Source: Halorubrum sp. SD626R (GTDB lineage Archaea; Halobacteriota; Halobacteria; Halobacteriales; Haloferacaceae). From it: a stretch of DNA of 54,923 bases. A program made the position numbers and the translations under genes. The stretch covers positions 1 through 54,923 of the forward strand of contig NZ_CVRT01000076.1 in the NCBI RefSeq assembly GCF_001261915.1. The letters are read 5' to 3'. Under the pieces are notes generated by a model. It had not been told where the DNA came from, ran no database searches, and saw nothing but the letters and a program-made list of their open reading frames with translations. This document shows, in pieces, positions 50,797 through 54,923 of the stretch; position 1 is the stretch's first letter, and each line of letters begins with the position of its first letter.

Positions 50797-53757
50797 CTAC
50801 CCTTCCGCCTGCTGACTTTCCTGATACACCTGCTGACGAAGATGCTCCGTGATGACCTCCTGAACTTCGTCGTTGTCCATGAATTCAGCGAACAGCTCTT
50901 CGTTTTGGTCCATCCGGTCGATGAACATGTCCGTGAGTGCGCTGTCAAACTCTAGTGCGAAGTTCTCGCGACTGTTGACCCGCGCAGACCGACGGAGGTG
51001 ATCGTCTTCGAGTGCATCCTCTTTCAGCTGTTCGAGGAAGAGCTGATCTGCTTCGGTGAAGTCGGTGCCGAGCTTCTCGTTGATCTTCTCAACGATGGTC
51101 GAAAGCTCGACCTCGTCATCGTCACCTCCTCCACCGGTTCCGGTCTCGGTCGGACCTTGTACCTTCCCGTCGGTCGTGTCGATATCGATCTCTCCTTCCT
51201 CCGACTTTTCGAGCCGGTAGTATTGGAGCGCGAGCTCGTCGTCAAACTCGACATCGGGCTGCCCCGACCCCTTCGGCAGCTCCTTGTAGAGGAACCGTCC
51301 GAAGGTGTAGAGCTTCTCTAGGTGCGTATCCGCGTAGCTGACGATCTGTGACTGGAACTTGTAGAGGCGAAGGAACGAGCGGAGCGTCGATCGGAACTCC
51401 TCCTGCGTCTCTACGTCGGACGTGACAAACTCATCGCGCGCTGGTTGGACGAGACTGCTCAGCTTCGCGTGTGCCCCCTCAGTTCCGGTGTTTTCGGGAT
51501 CAAAGAACACTTCGGCGAACTGGTCGACGGTGCTCTGGTCGAAGATACGGAACGACTTCACCTCACTCGCCAACTGCTGGAGATGTTGCGGATCAGTCTC
51601 CTCGGTAACTGTTGTCTTCCCGTAGAATGGCTCGAACGCTTCTTTAATATCGGACTGCTCGTTCTCGAAATCGAGGACGAACGTATCCTCCTTGCCGGGG
51701 TGCGTCCGGTTCAGACGGGAAAGCGTCTGGACCGCCTGAATCCCGGAGAGCTTCTTATCCACGTACATCGTGTGGAGCAGCGGCTGGTCGAAGCCGGTCT
51801 GGTACTTGTCGGCGACGACGAGGACCTGGTGCGCTTGGCTGTCGAAGGCGTTCGGGAGCTCGGACTCCTTGATCCCGTCGTTCATCCCCTCCTCGGTGTA
51901 ACTCTGGCCGTCGTCCTCAACTGTGCCCGAGAACGCCACGAGCGCGCTCAGATTGTAGCCGTTCTCCTCGATGTACTCGTCGATGGCCTTCTTGTACCGG
52001 ACGGCGTGAGAGCGCGAGGAGGTAACGATCATCGCTTTCGCCTTCCCGCCGATCTTGTGCCGCGTGTTGTTCCGGAAGTGCTCGACGATGATCTCGACCT
52101 TCTGTGAGACGTTGTGCGGGTGGAGCTTCAGGAACCGCGAGATGGCTTTGACCGCCTTCTTTTCGGGTACCTGCGGGTCCTCCTCGACCACCTTCGCGAC
52201 GTTGTAGAACGTCTCGTACGTCGTGTAGTTCCTGAGCACATCGAGGATGAAGCCCTCGTCTATGGCCTGCTGCATCGAGTAGAGGTGGAAGGGCTCGTAG
52301 CCGCCGTCCCCATCAGGCTCGCCGAACATCTGGAGCGTCTTCGCCTTCGGCGTCGCGGTGAACGCGAAGAAGCTGAGGTTCGGCTGTTTGCTCCGGGCTT
52401 CGGCACTGGCGACGATGGCGTCTTCGGCGTCCTCGATCTCCTCTTCGTCCACGCCCGAGAGGATCCCCTTCATCTCGGCGGACATCTCGCCGGTCTGGCT
52501 GCTGTGTGCCTCGTCGACGACGATCGCGTAGTCTCGCTCGGGGAGCGACTGGGTGTGTTCGATGACGTACGGGAAGGTCTGGAGCGTCGTGATGATGACC
52601 GGCTTGCCGGCTTCGAGCGCCCCCGCGAGTTCCTCCGACTTCGGCCCCTTTTCGCCGGTGATCCCGTGAACGACGCCGGTCTTGTGGTCGAGCTCGTAGA
52701 TCGTGTTCCTGAGCTGTTCGTCCAGAATCGTCCGGTCGGTGACGACGACGACGCCGTCGAAGACAGCCTCATCGTCGTCGTTATGAAGCGAGACGAGGCG
52801 GTGAACGAGCCACGCGATGGACTTGCTCTTCCCGCTTCCCGTAGAGTGTTGGACGAGGTAGTCCTCGCCCGAGCCCTCGCGTTTCGCGCTGTCCACCAGT
52901 TGGCGGACGCATTCCAGTTGATGGTACCGCGGGAAGATCAGCGTCTCGTCCTCCTCGACGGTGACGCCGTCCTTCTTGATCTCCTCGGTATCGATATGGA
53001 TGAACCGCTGGATGATGTCCATCCAGCTGTCTTTCTCCCAGACCTCCTTCCAGAGGTAGGCGGTCCGGTGGTCGTCCTCGCGCGGCGGGTTCCCGCCACC
53101 CTTCTCGTGACCCTTGTTGAACGGGAGGAAGTTGGTGTCGTCGCCGTCGAGTTCGGTCGTGTAGTAGACCTCGTTCTGGTCGATCGCGAAGTGGACCAGC
53201 GCGCCGCGCTTGAACCGGAGGACCGGCTCACTCGGGTCGCGGTTCTTGTACTGTTCGCGGGCGTCTTGCGACGTCTGGTCGGTGAAGGTGTTCTTGAGTT
53301 CGGCGGTCGCGACCGGGATCCCGTTGATGCTCAATGCGAGGTCGACGCTCCGGTCGGGGTTCGTCGCGGAGTGGTGGAGCTGCTGGGTGACGCCGAGGAC
53401 GTTGGCGTCGTACTTTCGCTGGAGTTCGGGGTTGATCCCGGTGTTGGGCTGGAACGTCGCGAGGTCGATCTTCGTCCCCGTCGTGTGAAGCCCGTGTCGA
53501 AGCAGTTCGAGGGTCCCTTGGCGTTCGATCGCGCTGGTGAGCTCTTGGAGGAAGCGCTGGCGGGCGTTACCCTTGTGTGCGGTCTCCAGTTTTTCCCATG
53601 CCTCTGGCTGGGTCTCCTTCACGAACGAGACGATCTGCTGGGGGAAGAGGCCGCGTTCAGCGTCGAACCGATCGCTCGGCATTTCGACGTAGCCGCGATT
53701 GAGGAGGGCGGACGCGATCTCGTTTTCAAAGGCCTTCTCGTCGTAGGGTTTACTCAT
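50797..53757 (-). CDS. hsdR: type I restriction endonuclease subunit R
   Basis: 986 residues. The N-terminal PD-(D/E)xK nuclease shows TAELKNTFTDQT at about 150. The translocase has HSTGSGKSKSIAWLV (Walker A) near 306 and IVVDEAHSSQTGEM (DEAH) near 414, then FFAFTATPKAKT. C-terminal region GTDFTEADQLFLEQLKED is the HsdM/S docking helix bundle. ATP-driven DNA translocation and cleavage. It overlaps the hsdS stop by one base (TAATG). hsdM is not in the window. Confidence 0.96.
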   Translation of the reverse strand: MSKPYDEKAFENEIASALLNRGYVEMPSDRFDAERGLFPQQIVSFVKETQPEAWEKLETAHKGNARQRFLQELTSAIERQGTLELLRHGLHTTGTKIDLATFQPNTGINPELQRKYDANVLGVTQQLHHSATNPDRSVDLALSINGIPVATAELKNTFTDQTSQDAREQYKNRDPSEPVLRFKRGALVHFAIDQNEVYYTTELDGDDTNFLPFNKGHEKGGGNPPREDDHRTAYLWKEVWEKDSWMDIIQRFIHIDTEEIKKDGVTVEEDETLIFPRYHQLECVRQLVDSAKREGSGEDYLVQHSTGSGKSKSIAWLVHRLVSLHNDDDEAVFDGVVVVTDRTILDEQLRNTIYELDHKTGVVHGITGEKGPKSEELAGALEAGKPVIITTLQTFPYVIEHTQSLPERDYAIVVDEAHSSQTGEMSAEMKGILSGVDEEEIEDAEDAIVASAEARSKQPNLSFFAFTATPKAKTLQMFGEPDGDGGYEPFHLYSMQQAIDEGFILDVLRNYTTYETFYNVAKVVEEDPQVPEKKAVKAISRFLKLHPHNVSQKVEIIVEHFRNNTRHKIGGKAKAMIVTSSRSHAVRYKKAIDEYIEENGYNLSALVAFSGTVEDDGQSYTEEGMNDGIKESELPNAFDSQAHQVLVVADKYQTGFDQPLLHTMYVDKKLSGIQAVQTLSRLNRTHPGKEDTFVLDFENEQSDIKEAFEPFYGKTTVTEETDPQHLQQLASEVKSFRIFDQSTVDQFAEVFFDPENTGTEGAHAKLSSLVQPARDEFVTSDVETQEEFRSTLRSFLRLYKFQSQIVSYADTHLEKLYTFGRFLYKELPKGSGQPDVEFDDELALQYYRLEKSEEGEIDIDTTDGKVQGPTETGTGGGGDDDEVELSTIVEKINEKLGTDFTEADQLFLEQLKEDALEDDHLRRSARVNSRENFALEFDSALTDMFIDRMDQNEELFAEFMDNDEVQEVITEHLRQQVYQESQQAEG

Positions 53758-54869
53758 TAATCGTCGCCTTGAGTAACACCTTTTTCCTTAGACATATCAA
53801 TTTGACCCGTAACTGCGGCGGTGATGAGAGCTTGGCGCTTTTCTTCAAGCAAGGTCTCAATACGGTCTAGGTTAGCTTTCGCTGACTCAATTTTTTCTAC
53901 CGTATTCGATAGTCTACTTACTATTTCTTTTTGCTGTTCGTAAGGTGGTACGGGAATCTCTTGATTGCTTAGCTTTTCTACCGTGACATGTTCAATTGTA
54001 CTTTGGTTGGTCTTTGAAGAGAATATATCCTTTTTCACGGCAAATTCCATAAAGTAGCAGAAAAACTCAGGGACCTGCTCGCTGTTTCGCGGTCTTACCC
54101 TGTGTAGAGCTTTTTGATAAAGTATTTCCTGATCGGATCCCTCCCAAATAGCACTGCGGCCGGCTTCACCACCTTCACAGACCAATATATCCCCTTCTTT
54201 CAGTTGGTATTTGGATTTCTCTTGTTCGGTGAAATCCATCTGAGGAAGGTCCTCTGTATTAATTTCCCACCACTGAACGTCTTTGTTCCGAAGATACGGT
54301 TCTAGATTATCTCCAACGATCTCAGATTCATCCAGCATCTTTCCCAGTTGGATATCATATTTCCATCCGATTTTCGCCACACCCCAATCTTCCGGGATCA
54401 TACCCAACCATGGAATTTCAGTCTCATATCGCTCTTTATCGGTGGGCTTAGAGTGTGTGATCTCCTCCCAAATCTGCGTTACTCGTTTCTCATCTAGGCT
54501 CTTTTTCAAGGAATTAACCGCTGAAATAGATTGATCTATCGCGGACACTTTGTCAGAGCAGTAGTTTATGATTTCTTTCTGGACGCTCTTCGGGGGTACT
54601 GGGAATGGCGTCTCTGAAACGGAAAGAGAATTTAAGCTCTGTACTGTTGCGCCTTGTTGTCTCCACAATTTTAGCAGTGGCTGCTCATGTCCAATAATCA
54701 CATCTCGTAGAAACCGGACTTGAATTCTATCCTCTTGTGGTACATATGCTCGGATGTCCTGATTGATCGCGACTTCTTTCGTGGCCACTGCAACGGGAAT
54801 AGTGTGTTCAAGGATTCCAGATCTAGAAACGATAAGAAGAGTTCCTTCCGGGACAATTTCTGTAGATGT
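53757..54869 (-). pseudogene. hsdS: type I specificity subunit, 5' end removed by an insertion sequence
   Basis: The frame is open from the TAA of hsdS to 54869 (about 370 residues) and has no good start. Its N-terminal text is EGTLLIVSRSGILEHTIPVA, the middle of the first target-recognition domain. The second domain begins at about IPWLGMIPEDWGVAKIGWKY. A conserved helix, YEQQKEIVSRLSNTVEKIES, is near the end. GTG 54788 is a possible secondary start but would lose half of the first domain. Marked AT-richness (about 42 percent GC) implies recent transfer. Confidence 0.8.
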
Positions 54870-54923
54870 GGCTCTGTTGAAATCCTCAGAGAGTTACATG
54901 TTCGTCCTGTAATTCGACGAGAT
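54870..54923. mobile_element. left end of an insertion sequence inserted in hsdS
   Basis: Starts GGCTCTGTTGAAATCC at 54870, the same end sequence as the remnant at 44696-45206. On the minus strand ISSNYRTNM followed by TAA (54896-54894) looks like a transposase C-terminus. The rest lies outside the window. Confidence 0.75.

Noticed and set aside
52114..53760. 548-codon open frame on the plus strand
   Set aside because: Antisense shadow of hsdR in high-GC DNA.
29482..54923. A right attachment site repeating the tRNA-Trp 3' end
   Set aside because: I searched by eye for the T-arm and acceptor text and found no copy; the site is probably outside the window.

Overview
The window looks like a chromosome segment of a haloarchaeon, most likely Halorubrum or a close relative. 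The coding sequence is very GC-rich with acidic, D/E-rich proteins. Many starts lie 25-30 nt behind an AT-rich TATA element (leaderless mRNAs). Archaeal-type genes include phosphopantothenate synthetase, a split methylmalonyl-CoA mutase, HalX response regulator, Ski2-like helicase, DUF5794/DUF5795, Orc1/Cdc6 and an intron-containing tRNA-Trp.

Positions 1 to about 29480 are ordinary core chromosome: a DUF63 membrane protein (cut by the window edge), an Lrp/AsnC regulator, CoA biosynthesis, methylmalonyl-CoA mutase, a potassium/osmotic block (two universal stress proteins, two TrkH, TrkA, then MscS with a CRM-domain protein), an HD-domain protein, a secreted pilin-like protein, a cation-efflux transporter, DUF2071, glutamate dehydrogenase, a two-gene PH-domain membrane operon, acyl-CoA dehydrogenase, squalene synthase, a helicase, a response regulator, IMP dehydrogenase, DUF5794, DUF5795 and tRNA-Trp. 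A structured GC-rich repeat lies between DUF2071 and gdh (about 16144-16467).

From 29482, directly behind tRNA-Trp, the character changes: small overlapping genes, AT-rich promoters and mobile-DNA genes. A rightward operon (29563-31953) encodes small zinc-ribbon proteins and a winged-helix protein. It converges on a leftward operon (44326-32436) of about 14 genes that is almost entirely membrane-directed: three large proteins with signal peptides and C-terminal membrane anchors, eight or more small multi-span proteins and one P-loop ATPase. I read this as an envelope module of an integrated pleolipovirus-like or plasmid-vesicle (pR1SE-like) element. The two operons are separated by a structured non-coding region (32120-32400). 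An AbrB-type regulator, a degraded IS with a nested MITE, an HNH endonuclease and a tyrosine recombinase follow (44478-46279).

Beyond 46300 are more plasmid and defence genes: HicAB toxin-antitoxin, Orc1/Cdc6, a pentapeptide-repeat/channel fusion, a DNA adenine methylase, and type I restriction genes hsdR and hsdS. hsdS has lost its N-terminus to an insertion sequence that runs off the right edge. No right attachment site is visible, so the right boundary of the element is open.

Two genes in the element (near 29848 and 37353) each need a one-base shift at a homopolymer to read sensibly. Sequencing error, real decay and programmed frameshifting all remain possible.
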